Notes: generated by a model not told the origin, from the letters alone. 64,000 bases of DNA from Neoarius graeffei (GCF_027579695.1 NC_083571.1:43957943-44021942), one strand, 5' to 3'; positions 22,350 through 35,155 are shown, counted from the stretch's first letter. Made by a program: numbers and translations.

Positions 22350-23640
22350 CAGTGTCTTGCAAAAGTATTCATCCCCTTGGTGTTTGTCCTGTTTTCTCGC
22401 ATTACAAGCTGGAATTAAAATGGATTTTTGGGGGGTTAGCACCATTTGATTTACACAACATGCCTACAACTTTAAAGGTGATTTTTTTTTAATTGTGACA
22501 CAAACAATAAGATGAAAAAACAGAAATCTGCAGTGTGCGTATGTATTCACCCCCTTTCGTATGAAACCCCTAAATAAGAGCTGGTCCAACCAATTCACTT
22601 CATAAGTCACATAATTAGTTGATTAAGATCCACCTGTGTGCAATCAAAGTGTCACATGATCTGTCACATGATGTCTGTATAAATCAACCTGTTCTGGAAG
22701 GATCCTGACTCTGCAACATTACTAAGCAAGCAACATGAAAACCAAGGAGCTTCCAAACAGGTCAAAAACAAAGTTGTGGAGAAGTATAGATCAGGGTTGG
22801 GTCATTAAAAAATATCCCAAACTTTGAATATCCCAGGGAGCACCATTAAATCCATTATAGCAGAATGGAAAGAATATGGCACCACTACAAACCTGACAAG
22901 AGAAGGCCGCCCACCAAAACTCACAGACCAGGTAAGGAGGGCATTAATCAGAGATGCAACAAAGACACCAATGATAACACTGAAGGAGCTGCAAAGATCC
23001 ACAGCGGAGATGGGAGTATCTGTCCATAGGACCACTTTTAGCTGTACACTCCACTTAAGAAAATAAATTTGCAGTTTGGCCAACAGCATGTGGCAGACTC
23101 CCCAAACACATGGAAGAAGATTCTCTGGTCAGATGAGACTAAAATTGATCTTTTTGGCCACCATGGGAAATGCCATGTGTGGCACAAACCCTGAGAACAC
23201 CATCCCTACAGTGAAGCGTGGTGGTGGCAGCATCATGCTGTGGGGATATTTTTAATCTGCAGGGACAGGAAAGCTGGTCAGGACTGAAGGAAAGATGGAT
23301 GGTACTAAATACAGGGCAACTCTGGAGGAAAACCTGTTTGAGTCAGCCAGAGGTTTGAGACTGGGACGAAAGTTCACGCTCCAGCAGGACAATGACCCTA
23401 AACATACTGCTAAAGCTACACTGGAGTGGTTTAATCAAAGCCCAGACCTCAATCCAATTGAGAATCTGTGGCACAACTTGAATATTGCTGTACACCAACG
23501 CAACCCATCTAACTTGGAGTTGGAGCAGTTTTGCCTTGAGGAATGGGGAAAAATCCCAGTGGCTGGATGTGCTAAGCTAATAGACATACCCCAAGAGACT
23601 TGCAGCTGTGATTGCAGCAAAAGGTGGCTCTACAAAGTTG
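22350..23640 (+). mobile_element. Tc1/mariner element B, 3' end lost
   Basis: The left terminus CAGTGTCTTGCAAAAGTATT follows TA at 22348-22349. No matching right terminus is present after the transposase C-terminus, so the element is 3'-truncated. Confidence 0.8.
22735..23630 (+). pseudogene. Tc1-type transposase B, multiply frameshifted
   Basis: It begins MKTKELPNRSKTKLWRSIDQ and contains the helix-turn-helix part IPGSTIKSIIAEWKEYG. In shifted frames it keeps WSDETKID (about 23129), QDNDPKHT and NPIENLW, so the DDE residues remain. About a dozen residues between TLEWF and NQSPDLNP are deleted, and there is an early stop near 22823 and an in-frame TAA in the glycine-rich region. The C-terminus is scrambled. 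It is a dead copy. Confidence 0.85.
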
Positions 23641-24370
23641 CACGTGATGACAAATTTAAATGCAAAATCAAAAGAGTGATCGAGTTACAATCTAGATAAC
23701 CAATGCAGGAAATGAGCGCGAACCATGATCAGGCTCACTATTGAATTTACTGCCATCCCTTTCTTTTTTCAATATGACCGATGTACTGTACAGCTGTTAT
23801 GAAATTAAAAACTGTCAAACACGTTGCCTTTTCAATCTGAAATTAGCAAGGACTATTGACTGTTGTACACAAACATTTATCAGCAATTGAGTTTGAACAC
23901 TGTCATTTGTTTTTGGATTATTCATCTTCATTAACTGTTTTTTGTCTAGTCTGAACTGCAGTTCATCAGAACTATTCTGGGAATACGGCACAAGGAGTGA
24001 GGCGGAAACACACCCGGAATGGGATGCAGTTCCCATTCACTCATTCATTCACTCACACTAGGAGCAATTTCAGTTAGCCAATGCACATGGAGGAAACTGG
24101 AGAACTCCAAGGAAATCCACGTGAACAAAGCAATAATATGTGAAATAGAGCCAATTCCAAATGCAAAATGTGTCTGAATTGGTACTTTCTAACTCATGTT
24201 TGAAAAGTCTGGATTTTTCTGCCAAATTGCTCGTCACTGACGAAGAATGCTGTGAAACCCAAGTACTACATTTTATACACTGACAGGTTGTAGTGTGTGT
24301 TGTTCCCCTCTCAATCCCAGATAACACGAGATCATTTCATATTCAACAAGAGTGCTCCAAGAGCACAATA
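23641..24370. other. NVL intron sequence, nothing recognised
   Basis: No gene, terminal repeat or RNA feature was identified. Confidence 0.4.
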
Positions 24371-25230
24371 TCCCCGCTGGCGACTAGGCCATAACAATGG
24401 TAAAATTGAACAAAATTTCAATACGCATATTACCGACATATAACAAAGAATCCTGTCAAGTTTCATGAAATTCCTCCAAAAATTCTAAAAGGAGTTGATG
24501 TCAGAAGGTGAGCACTCTTCCTGGGACAGACGGACGGACATCGCGACGACATAATCCCCCTTCGGGCCTTTCGGCCAGCGGGGGATAAAAATTGTGAGGG
24601 AAGTTGATTTCAGAAAGCGAGCACACCTTGATGAAATCGCCAAAGTACAAGTTTGTTAATAATCAAGGGCATAACTCTGATAAAATTTGCCCAAATTAAA
24701 CGGAATTTCATTATGCGTATAACTGTCATACAACAAAGCCTTTTGCCAAGTTTGGTGAAATTCCTCCACAAATTGTAAGAGGAGTTGATTTCAGAAGAAC
24801 ATACACCCTCACGAAATTGTCAAAATACAAGTTATTTAATCAAAGGTCAAAACTCTGGTAAAATTTTCACAAACGAAATTAAATCGCAATATGCACATTA
24901 CCGTCATATAACAAGGCCTTTTGCCAAGCTTCGAGAAATTCGTCCAAAAATTGTGAGAGGACTTGATGTCAGAAGGCAAGCACACCATGAAATTGTGAAA
25001 GTACAAGTTTGTTAATCAAGGGCTGTAACTCTGGTAAAATGTGGCCGAATTGAACAAAATTACAATAGTAACGACATATAACAAAGAATCCTGCCAAGTT
25101 TTGTGAAATTCCTCCAAAAACTGTGAGAGGAGGTGATTTCAGAAGGTGAGCACCCTTTCCAGGACGGATGGACAGAAATCGCCACGACATAATCCCCCTT
25201 TGGGCCTTTCGGCCAGCGGGGGATAAAAAT
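24371..25230. repeat. Element with about four tandem internal units of roughly 200 bp
   Basis: The element opens TATCCCCGCTGGC and closes GCCAGCGGGGGATA. That closing segment, with TCGGGCCTTTCGGCC just before it, also occurs at 24549-24588, so the terminus itself is duplicated. The units repeat phrases such as TTGTGAGAGGAGTTGATTTC and AAATTCCTCCAAAAA. It is non-coding. Confidence 0.75.
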
Positions 25231-26461
25231 ATAATGCTGAGATTTATCCTGTATTCTCTTACACATCGTTTCATATATACTGAGTCTTCACTGTGGTGCT
25301 GGTAACATAATAGTGAATAAAATCACACCAGTTTCACAAGAAATAATGAAGCAGCTCAAAGTCAATGGTATTAGGGCTGAGAATGACAGGCATGCTCTGT
25401 GCGAGACTGCATATCAATGTCATCATTGCCTTGGTTATAGAGACTATATATCACGGTTCTTAAAAAAAAAAAAGTTCTAGTTCACCCATAAAACACAAGT
25501 GAGATGGAATACGAGGTCAGTCCTGTCCCTGGCAATGAATGCTCGGCAACCTGTCATTTTTAGGATATCTGATTTAATTATTAGACTTTTATCTGACTAT
25601 CATTAACTGATAGAAAAAAATTAACTGATTAGAAAAAAATGAGAAAATATCCAGGCTCTTAGGATAAGTAGCAACAGTGAGAATATCAAGCGAGATAACA
25701 TCAGGATTCATATTATAGTGTGTAAATAACTGGGCCGATTCAGTTCTGTGCCAATTGCCGTAATCATGCTCATAAAATTCCACCCATTGTCAGAGATTTT
25801 ATAGATTAGATTAGTTTATTTCTATAATATCCAATAAATGAAGGGTGGACAAAAAACATGAATAATACAGCTTTTACAAAAAAAAAAAAATCAAGCCAAG
25901 ATGAGGAAATACGCACAAATAAAATAAAAGCATCAAGGGCTACAAATATGAATCTACAACAGTAGAATTTCACAGGATTTAAGGCTAGACAGCAAGCTAT
26001 AACCTTAGGCCCTACTAATCAAAAGAAAACGCCGGGACCACGAGAAAGCCTACTAACACCTTTTCATGAAATTCGCACATACTTTACACACTTATTTTAT
26101 CAGAGTTTTAAAAAAAAAAATCATGAATGTTCTAAAAGTTCATATCAGAATTCTCCGATCTGATATCTGCAGTCACTGGCCATTTACAAAGAATATGTTC
26201 TTCAGTTTGAACTGCACCACAAGGGCATAATTGTTCATCACGTGGAGTTCTAGCCCAGCAACCATCTCTACAGCAAGACTGCGAACTGAAAGGCGTAACC
26301 TAGTGGTTGCTATTCTCTCGTGCTCTGCAACGTCAGACGAGGTAAATACACCTGGCGAGGATAAGTCTGGATTCAAATCACAATACGTCTTATGCTTAGA
26401 CCATTCTGACGTTGTAACAATGTTTGCGGCATGTTATATCCGCCATCACATCATCTACATC
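25231..26461. other. NVL intron sequence, nothing firm
   Basis: Simple A-rich tracts and no recognised coding or terminal repeats. Confidence 0.4.
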
Positions 26462-27011
26462 TAGTGCCCCTTTTCCACCAAAGCAGTTCCAGGGCTGGTT
26501 CGGGGCCAGTGCTTAGTTTGGAACCGGGTTTTCTGTTTCCACTGACAAAGAACTGGCTCCGGGGCCAGAAAAACCGGTTCCAGGCTAGCACCAACTCTTT
26601 GCTGGGCCAGAGGAAAGAACCGCTTACGTCAGCCGGGGGGGGGGGGGGGGGGGGGGGCGGAGTTGTTAAGACCAACAACAATAGCAAGACAGCGAAAGGT
26701 CGCCATTTTTAAGCAACGAGAAGCAGCAGCTGTACAAACGCGAAGTCATCCATTATTATTATTGCTGCTTCTTCTTCTCCGTGTTGTTGCTTTGATGTTC
26801 GTGCCAAGGTTTATCCAAACGCAGCGACGTAACTGACGTATACAGCGACGTAACTGATGTACACAGTGACGTAACTGATGTGGCTCCCCTTAGCACCACG
26901 AGCTATAGAAAAGCAAACTGGTTTTTAGCTGGCTCGCAAGTTGAACGAGTTGTGAACCAGCACCAGCACTGGCCCTGAACCAGCCCTGGAACTGATTTGG
27001 TGGAAAAGAGG
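26462..27011. mobile_element. MITE with long inverted ends
   Basis: The left end has GTGCCCCTTTTCCACCAAA then GTTCCAGGGCTGGTTC; the right end has the complements GAACCAGCCCTGGAAC and TTTGGTGGAAAAGAGG. A 24-base G-rich run lies near 26635-26658, and three related CAGCGACGTAACTGA repeats lie near 26820-26880. No coding capacity. Confidence 0.75.
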
Positions 27012-27568
27012 TAAAGGAGACTCTGTAGGTACCTCGCACCAGACGTTTTAGCATCGCTACAAATCTTCCGTATGGTGTAAAACGGGTCATCAGGTAACCC
27101 GCTTCTGTAATTTATTCATCACTTTCGCTTGTAAGGAAGGATACTCCAGTTCTAAAAGAACCAGATCACTGGGTGATTCCCAAAAGAGCTTTCAAGGCTG
27201 TGTGATAGACAAGTTTTATTCTATTCATCTTAATTATATTTATTTCATTTTGTTTACTTTAATTGAATAGATTTTTATTAATTTAATATTAACTGTTATT
27301 CATTTTAATAAATTTTACTTTTTACCCTGCCCGGGACGGAGTCCACCAGGGGGCGAGGTATTGTTTTCGGTGGGGTTTCTTTGTTTGTTTGTTTGTGTTA
27401 ACAATATTACGGAAAAACAGCTGGACCAATCTTCATAAAACTTTCAGGATAGATGTGCATTGGTCTCAAATAGAAACGCCAACATTTTAAGGGTCATCCA
27501 GTCAGGGTCACCAAAAAGGTCAAAATCGTTTTTTTTTAATGATCTCTTCCTTCATATTCATTCAGATG

Positions 27569-28090
27569 TGTTCTGAACGGCCGAGAGCAGTACGGCGTGT
27601 TCTGAACGGCCGAGAGCAGTACGGCGTGTTCTGAACGGCCGAGAGCAGTACGGCGTGTTCTGAACGGCCGAGAGCAGTACGGCGTGTTCTGAACGGCCGA
27701 GAGCAGTACGGCGTGTTCTGAACGGCCGAGAGCAGTACGGCGTGTTCTGAACGGCCGAGAGCAGTACGGCGTGTTCTGAACGGCCGAGAGCAGTACGGCG
27801 TGTTCTGAACGGCCGAGAGCAGTACGGCGTGTTCTGAACGGCCGAGAGCAGTACGGCGTGTTCTGAACGGCCGAGAGCAGTACGGCGAGTTCTGAACGGC
27901 CGAGAGCAGTACGGCGTGTTCTGAACGGCCGAGAGCAGTACGGCGTGTTCTGAACGGCCGAGAGCAGTACGGCATGTTCTAAATGGCCGAGAGCAGCACA
28001 GCGAGTTCTGAATGGCTGAAAACAGTATGGTGAGTTCTGAATGGCTGAAAGCAGTATGGTGAGTTCTGAATGGCTGAAAGCAGTACGGTA
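27569..28090. repeat. 29-bp minisatellite, 18 units
   Basis: Eighteen head-to-tail 29-base units. The core is TTCTGAACGGCCGAGAGCAG then TACGGCG. The first fourteen (27569-27974) are nearly identical and the last four are progressively altered. The unit has no stop in any minus-strand frame, so it creates long but meaningless ORFs. It lies in the 12.6-kb NVL intron. Confidence 0.97.
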
Positions 28091-28567
28091 TGCGAAGGAG
28101 AATCAGAACCATGTTTATTGGCCAAGTATGTTCACACACACGGGTCATACCAAAGACCATCATAAAAATGGTACCTACTGCCGTCTGGTAAGGAACGCTG
28201 CAATACAGATGCGAGTGGGGAGTCAAACTCTCACGCTTACCAGAGGACTAGCCCCCCACTGTAACCCTAGCTATGTAATAGGCGAGAGGCCGAGGGCTAC
28301 GGAAACGGAGATCGGCGCCACCCTGTGCGCCACATGGCGTAGGAAGGGACTTTGATGCTCACACACAAGGTCAAGGTCACCAAAAAGGTCAAAATCATTT
28401 TTTTTTGCAATATCTTCCTTCATATTTATCGTAAGTGCTAGCGGGCGAGGTTTGTTTGGCCTGGCAACACTTGTTAATTTTATATCCTTTTTAAAATTCA
28501 TAAATACGACGGTTTACACTGTCAATTTACAATTAAAAATCTAAATAACCATCGCTGATGGTTATCC

Positions 28568-28932
28568 TCATCTCATCTCATCATCTCTAGCCGCTTTATC
28601 CTGTTCTACAGGGTCGCAGGCAAGCTGGAGCCTATCCCAGCTGACTATGGGCGAAAGGCGGGGTACACCCTGGACAAGTCGCCAGGTCATCACAGGGCTG
28701 ACACAGACACAGACAACCATTCGCACCTACGGTCAATTTAGAGTCACCAGTTAACCTAACCTGCATGTCTTTGGACTGTGGGGGAAACCGGAGCACCTGG
28801 AGGAAACCCACGCGGACACAGGGAGAACATGCAAACTCCACACAGAAAGGCCCTCGCCGGCCACGGGGCTCGAACCCAGGACCTTCTTGCTGTGAGGCGA
28901 CAGTGCTAACCACTACACCATAGTGCCGCCCT
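28568..28932 (-). mobile_element. tRNA-derived SINE, copy 2
   Basis: Same family as 17343-17716, in reverse. Flanked by the perfect 13-bp duplication CTGATGGTTATCC (28555-28567, 28933-28945). Confidence 0.92.
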
Positions 28933-28945
28933 CTGATGGTTATCC

Positions 28946-29615
28946 TATACATTATAATTCATAAACGTACATATAAACCTTTATTTTTTAACTTAAAGAA
29001 ACTATCCTTTTTCTACTCAGTAAGAACCCCCTCCCCCATACACTGCAGACATGATCAAAAATATTGAAACGTGACTGGTCAACGTTTCTTGTTACCTAAG
29101 GTGTGTCCCGTTTGATTTACTGTTTAAACAATTAAAAGCTCAGAATGTTTACTCTTAGTTTGAGCCCTGGGTTTGCCTGCAAAGGCTGCATTAGTTGTTA
29201 AAAAGCATAAACCAACATGAAGAACGGAGAGCTGTCTCCGGGTGAAAGCAAGCCATTTTGAAGCTGAGAAAAGAGGGGAAAAAATATGAGGAAATGGACG
29301 CTGAAATTCTGACCAATTGGCTGATCCATCATATTCATCTTTTGATTGCAAACTCAAAGGTCTTTAATGTATAGGGGGAAGAAAGAAAGAAAGAAAGAAA
29401 AGGAAAAAAAAAAGAGAAAGGCCTTGCAGTTCCAATACTTTTGGAGTGGACTGTGTATTGTTGAAATAATACAACTGTAGATCCACAGATGCAAGAAAAT
29501 GTTTGAAAATCAAACCAAATCAGTAACCTTATTAAAAAAATAATAATAATTATAGTTGTGGGCGTGTGTTCCTTGTGTGGAGCGCTGCTGTAGTGTGGCA
29601 TGCTGCTGTGTTTAC
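28946..29615. other. NVL intron sequence, nothing recognised
   Basis: Contains a GAAA-rich tract near 29380-29420. No gene. Confidence 0.4.
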
Positions 29616-29704
29616 CTGGGTGTGCAAGAGCTGTTTGAGAGTAGAGGTGGGCTCTTAAAGCATTAACAGAAGCCTCTCTAACTAGTGCAGACAAGTCTGC
29701 CCCC
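29616..29704 (-). CDS. NVL: NVL exon, D2 small domain (sensor-2 region)
   Basis: After the acceptor TAG the frame reads GADLSALVREASVNALRAHL then YSQTALAHP, and the donor is GTAAAC at 29615. GADLSALVREA is the conserved AAA helix following the GA(D) sensor-2 turn of domain D2. The first base completes the Thr codon of the previous exon, and the last base starts a Gly codon completed at 17047. Confidence 0.94.
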
Positions 29705-30024
29705 CTACACACAAACACCGAGAGAGAGACAGACAGACAGACAGACAGCATGATGAAAACATTATAAAACCACTAAAACTAACATCAGTGAAAATCAGTC
29801 AACCTCAATAAATCATTTATTGTCATAATCCTTAGCAATAAAATTGAATAGCTGCAATAAAAACACCCAACGTGCAAATCAAGTTTCTTGATATACAGGA
29901 GACTGAAACATTTTACATTCAATAAATATAGCAACTGTATTTAAGTTTAAAAAGTACATAATAAACTCTCTCATCCATTCTGTAACAGCTTCAGCCTTAT
30001 TCTTTCATGTCTTGTGATACTCAC

Positions 30025-30101
30025 GTGAAACCGTCACACTGTTCGTCATGGGCAATTTCCTCCAAGTTCACATCGAACTCCAGACGAGGCTTAGTTCCGC
30101 C
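30025..30101 (-). CDS. NVL: NVL exon, D2 small domain start
   Basis: Reads GGTKPRLEFDVNLEEIAHDE then QCDGFT, between CAG at 30104-30102 and GTGAGT at 30024. It corresponds to the family's NGTKP...DVNLEAIA segment. Two bases of a Thr codon carry over. Confidence 0.93.
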
Positions 30102-30207
30102 CTGTGGCGATTCCACAGATTATTTATGACTTACTTGCAATGCAGTTCACGGTACCGCTCTGTACAAGTGGATTATTGCAGCAGTCATGTTGAACAAATA
30201 AACTCAC

Positions 30208-30523
<316 letters not shown>

Positions 30524-30895
30524 TCACGTCCTCAGTCAGCTGAAGAAGTATTCAATCAACATCCACACTGCTACACAGATGATTTCAGAAATGAAGAATT
30601 CACTGTAAACTTGTTCACTGTTAAATTCACTGTTATTCAGAAAAGTTTCAAAAATGTTTCTATAACAAATTATTTGGAAAAAAAAACAATAAGGAAGACA
30701 CAAGTAATGGGTCCCACTACATACTCATCAGCTGTGTGTGAAAAATATGCATTTTTTTACCCTCTCAAGGGCTTGTTGCATATTTTTGTGATGCCTAGCA
30801 CAGTGCCTGATGAATCAGAATGAGGTTGAAGCTCTTTCTTTGAGTTACACAAGTCGATACTGTTTTTACTTCCTTCTGATTTGAAAGACACTTAA

Positions 30896-32168
30896 AGGGG
30901 AACTGAAGTCATTTTTAAACTTGCTTTATTTCAATTACGTCTTCGGTTTTAGTAACCTTATATCGTGACTCGTACTGGCATATTATTATATTACACTTAT
31001 CGGCCTATTCGGTTTTTAGCCGTGTTGAATGTAGTTCGTTTGGTCCACGGCAGGCGTCGCTTATCCGCGCGATCTTCACGAGACTTGTGCGAGACTTCAA
31101 ACGTTAAGTGTCGGCGCCGCCATTTTGAAAACTGTTTACACAGCGGCCAGATCGCCGTATCGTTCCAATTTAGATTAATTTCGAGATTTGCCAGCTTCGT
31201 CAGTGATGGAGTGTCAGTCCTGCGCGCTGTAGCGCGTGCACCTGAAGGCGCGCCTCGGGTTGCGTGCACACCTGAGCTCAATTAAGGAACTGTGTTTGCC
31301 TATTTAAGGACTGTGCTGATGCATTTGCATCTCGAAGTATTACTGTACGCATTACCGAGCCTTTCTACCCGTTGTCTTGATTTCCTGTTTCTCGTTCTCG
31401 TCCTCGCTTAGCCTTTGACGTACTGTTTGCGTCTCGACTGACCCTTTTGCCTGCATTCTCGTTTTTGATCACGCCTGCCGTTTTTGGGTTGTTTGCCCGT
31501 GTATATATTCTCTCACTGTATATATATATTCTGCACTTTATTCAACCGTGTACTTCTGCACATGCAGCCGCCTCCCTCGCATACGTGACACGGAGATTAT
31601 TTCATACGACTTCAACTGAGAAGAGTTGGAAAGACGACGGGATAAGGACTCGTCCGTCGCGCTGGTATTTACGTCATTACTGTCGCGCAATTAAAACGTG
31701 CTGGGTTTTCAAAATAATAAATACATGCCTGTATGTATTTTTGTGATAAATACTCATTATACTGAGCGCATTTCCCACATGATCCTCACTAAGGTTTCGG
31801 ACAGCGCTACAAAATGGCGTCCACAGTATACAGTGAGTAGGGAGTGATTTCGGACATAGGGAAAACTTCCAGCTTGATTACATCAGCATTCGAAAGAGGG
31901 TGCGTGCGTCTTTTGATAACATTGGCAGATGTTGGTCACTTTGATTTCCACTGTAGGTTTTACTTCCGTCCTACAATGTCTCGCACAGGTCTCGGCGAAT
32001 CTCGTTTACAGCCATTGCTTTGACATATGGACTGATATATTACAGAGCGTATTTCAGACACTCATAACTTGCTATAGCAGCGACAAAATAGCTATCAGAG
32101 ATGCATTCCTACATTTTATTAAATGAGATAAATAGAATTTTGAAAAAAAAATTGCCTTCAGTTCCCGT
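30896..32168. mobile_element. TTAA-target MITE (AGGGGAACTGAAG family), copy 2
   Basis: TTAA duplications at 30892-30895 and 32169-32172. Longer than its sisters because a solo LTR lies inside (31212-31590). Confidence 0.75.
31212..31590 (+). mobile_element. Solo LTR of an LTR retrotransposon
   Basis: A 379-bp insertion opens TGTCAG and closes GTGACA. Flanks TGGAG (31207-31211) and CGGAG (31591-31595) form a 5-bp duplication with one change. The uninterrupted site reads straight through in the sister copy near 42155-42175. No coding remains; internal recombination probably removed the element body. Confidence 0.7.
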
Positions 32169-32562
32169 TTAAGCCTGTTTAACATACGAGGGGAAATAAA
32201 CCTTTACTGATGCACCGTTTGATAGCTGAGGGAAGATAATTGAGAAAGGATATTGCTGTGTCAGCTCAAGCAAATTCTGTGGTTTGATGTGAATATTTGG
32301 AAATCTGCAGATGGCTGAATGCAGATGTAAGCACTGCAACCCTTTTGTTACATTCAACATACCAGCCGCTGAGACACTGCCACTTTCCCCACCCACATTT
32401 TCTCCCTAATTTGGTTGCCTGCCAGCTCGCCCCTAATCCCACGGCAGCTACCAACTGGGAAGAGTGAAGGCTAAGACACGCTTCCTCCGAGACAACTGAA
32501 ACCAGCCAACCACATTGTTGTTGCTTATGCTGTATCACAAAATACAGTGCAGATCTGAGTGA

Positions 32563-34765
32563 CATATTTAAATAATATTGGCTGGCGTTGAGTGGTATAT
32601 CAGATATACTCCATTCAGCTAGCTTGATCCTGAACAAGTCAAAGATGAGTTCAATGTTATGCTAGCTGAATGGAATATATCTGATATACCACAAAAAAGC
32701 GCCAATATTATTATTATTATTCATACACACTCTTCCAGTTTTTCGATGTCCGTTGGTATGTTTTTTTTCTTGTAAACAGAGGGGAACCATCAGGGCCTTC
32801 TAGGTCTTCAGAGAAGGTCCAAACATGTCGGCATTTCAAATGCTATATTTAGTTGCTTTCATTTGTTCATAATTTCATTATAATTATTCTCTTCTAATTC
32901 GGCCTCATTTTCTATCAAATGTGCTTCAGAAACGAAAGGGTTACTGTCCTGAAAACACTAAAATCAAGTTCTCCAGTGAGACTGTTTTGTTTGTTGCCTC
33001 TAGGCTGAGAAGGGTTTAGAGCTGGCTCACTCATTGGTTAGGACTTTATTGCTGGGACAGAAGGCCATGGCAGTGTATGTTTATGTAGGAAGTGACAGAT
33101 GAATTAACCAAATCAGATTTTGATTCCTAGTGGGAGAGACCAAAAATTTATTGCCCTCGGCCTTCTTGAAGGCCAACGTGAGCTTAACCGCGAGTCAGCA
33201 CTGTTAGCGCGGCAGTGAAGCCAGCTTCCGGCCGGTGTAGCGTTCATCAGTAGTGTTAGCGAATGCTAATAAAGCGGTCAAGCCAGTGCTATCCATTGAG
33301 AACAAGCAGCACAGGCTAACGGCCGAGAAACTAAGATTTCTGTCTCCAGACTCTTCTTCCACGCAGCTTGCCACAGTATTTTTCACTCAGACTTAAGTAT
33401 TCATTTCCCTGTGTAATTTACTTAGTTACTTTTAAAATCAACATCGACAGATACACACAACGGAGTGACCTGGCAGCCTACCGCTAATCCCTTGCAAAAT
33501 CCTTTGCCCTGTTGCTTTTTTGGTGTTTGGCTAAGTTTTGGCTGAGCTCAAGTCCCAGCTCTAAATACGCGTGAAGAATATCTAATGAAGTTTTGGCAGC
33601 CTTTCAGGTGTTCAACGCATCTTTCTCTTTCCTGGCGAACAAAGAAATGCTTCTGTGCATGTGCAGCAGAAAACTCCCTCATTGAATAGCAGGGCTTTGA
33701 ACCGGTTCAAGGAACGAAAACCGGGAACTTTTTCTATTTCACATGGAACAGAAACGAAACCAGAAACTTTATTATTTTTTATGTTCCGGAACAGAAACGC
33801 TTATTAAAAATAATGGTAACCGGTTAATACCGGTTTTTATTTCGTTCCTCAAAGTTTCCGTAGCCTACAAATAAAAAAGTCATTCTTCTCCTGCGCAAGT
33901 TTCTACGACCCTCTGGGGTTCACTTCCTGTGTGACGTTCGCTGACTGAATGGAGAGAGCGGGAGGGTGGACTACTATCACGTCTCCACATCTTAAATTAG
34001 AGGTAAACATTGCAGTCTATCGTTATTCGAAAACGTCAATTTCAAACACGATATCAATATATTTGTCCACATTAATGAGAGGCTCGCAAACATTAAATGA
34101 CGTTAACCTCTGTTAGCCTATCAATGCATAGGGCCTGACTAGCCTTTGGTAACACACTAAACAAATTATCTTTCATTTTTTGGCACTTTTTCTGTTTGTG
34201 TAGATGGGAAGACATACTGAGAATCCAAATCGCCAACATTTGAAATAATTGTTTTGAATTATTTCTTGTCTTATTTAATGAAGGTTGTAATAGAATTAGC
34301 CTACATTTGGCTTAAGCTGGATGAGACAGAGACATAATTTTATAGCCATTTGTTAAACAGCTGACAGGGAACGTAATTAACCGTTCCAGGAACGAAATTT
34401 TTTTGTTCTAACCGGTTCGGGAACGTCTATTTAATGGTGGAACCCAAAACCGGAAACGTTAAAATTCCGTTTCTGTTCGGAACGAACCAATAGGAAAAAA
34501 ATTCTGGTTCAAAGCCCTGTTGAATAGTCACATCAGCTCCGACGTGTGACGTCATATTGTCTTAACAACCATGCAATATCGTAAACAATATTCAACACCC
34601 ATTCTCCATTGGGTAGAGTGACGTAATACACGCAAGATAAGCGATATGCGAACAATATTGTATGCTACTGAACCAAATGAAACGAAACCTGTTAGAAGGG
34701 AATAGAACACCTTTTTATTCCATCGAAAAAGCGTCCTGTACGTGTAATAATTCCCAATATTTCAC
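32563..34765. mobile_element. Palindrome-ended MITE, copy 2, with nested hAT
   Basis: The left end (AATAATATTGGCTGGCGTTG) and right end (GTCCTGTACGTGTAATA) match the repeat at 16281-16925. The extra length includes the hAT-like element at 33690-34519 and about 0.9 kb that I could not assign. Confidence 0.55.
33690..34519. mobile_element. hAT-like MITE with perfect 8-bp duplication
   Basis: Starts CAGGGCTTTGAACCGG and ends GGTTCAAAGCCCTG, flanked by TTGAATAG at 33682-33689 and 34520-34527. The interior repeats ACCGGTT and GGAACG-type motifs. No ORF. Confidence 0.93.
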
Positions 34766-35155
34766 TCCAATGACGTCACTCCTGGTGTTTTTCCACAGAC
34801 TTGACGTGTGTTGTCAAGATGGCGAACGGGTTCAAAATTAAAATTCTTTTGATCATCTTGCATAGTTTTTTTGTAATCGATGTGTCTATATAATATAAAA
34901 AACATTACACAGTGCTGTGAAAATGTGAAGTTTATCTTCGCATGTTGAAAAATATTTCGCTCGGTCGCTTCACTTACTCGTGAAATATACATTCACCACT
35001 CAAAGATAAACTTCATATATCTTCGCACCACTCTGCAATATCCTCTCTCCCACACACACACACAATCTGTGTATGTGTGCATATATATATATGTTAATTT
35101 CCCACATGTATGGAGACTTTTTGTACACCTTGTAGATATATATTGTCCTTATTAC

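Noticed and set aside
26635-26658. G run as a G-quadruplex regulatory site
   Set aside because: It is a simple homopolymer inside a MITE, with assembly length uncertain; no gene start is near.
27569-28090. CRISPR-like array
   Set aside because: The repeats are contiguous with no spacers, and the genome is vertebrate.
27558-28226. 222-codon minus-strand ORF with repeated peptide
   Set aside because: It is only the translation of the 29-bp minisatellite, which has no stop in any minus frame; the period of 29 codons is 3 x 29 bases.
29335-29751. 138-codon minus ORF containing GADLSALVREA
   Set aside because: Only 29616-29704 is exon; the rest is intron on both sides of good splice sites.
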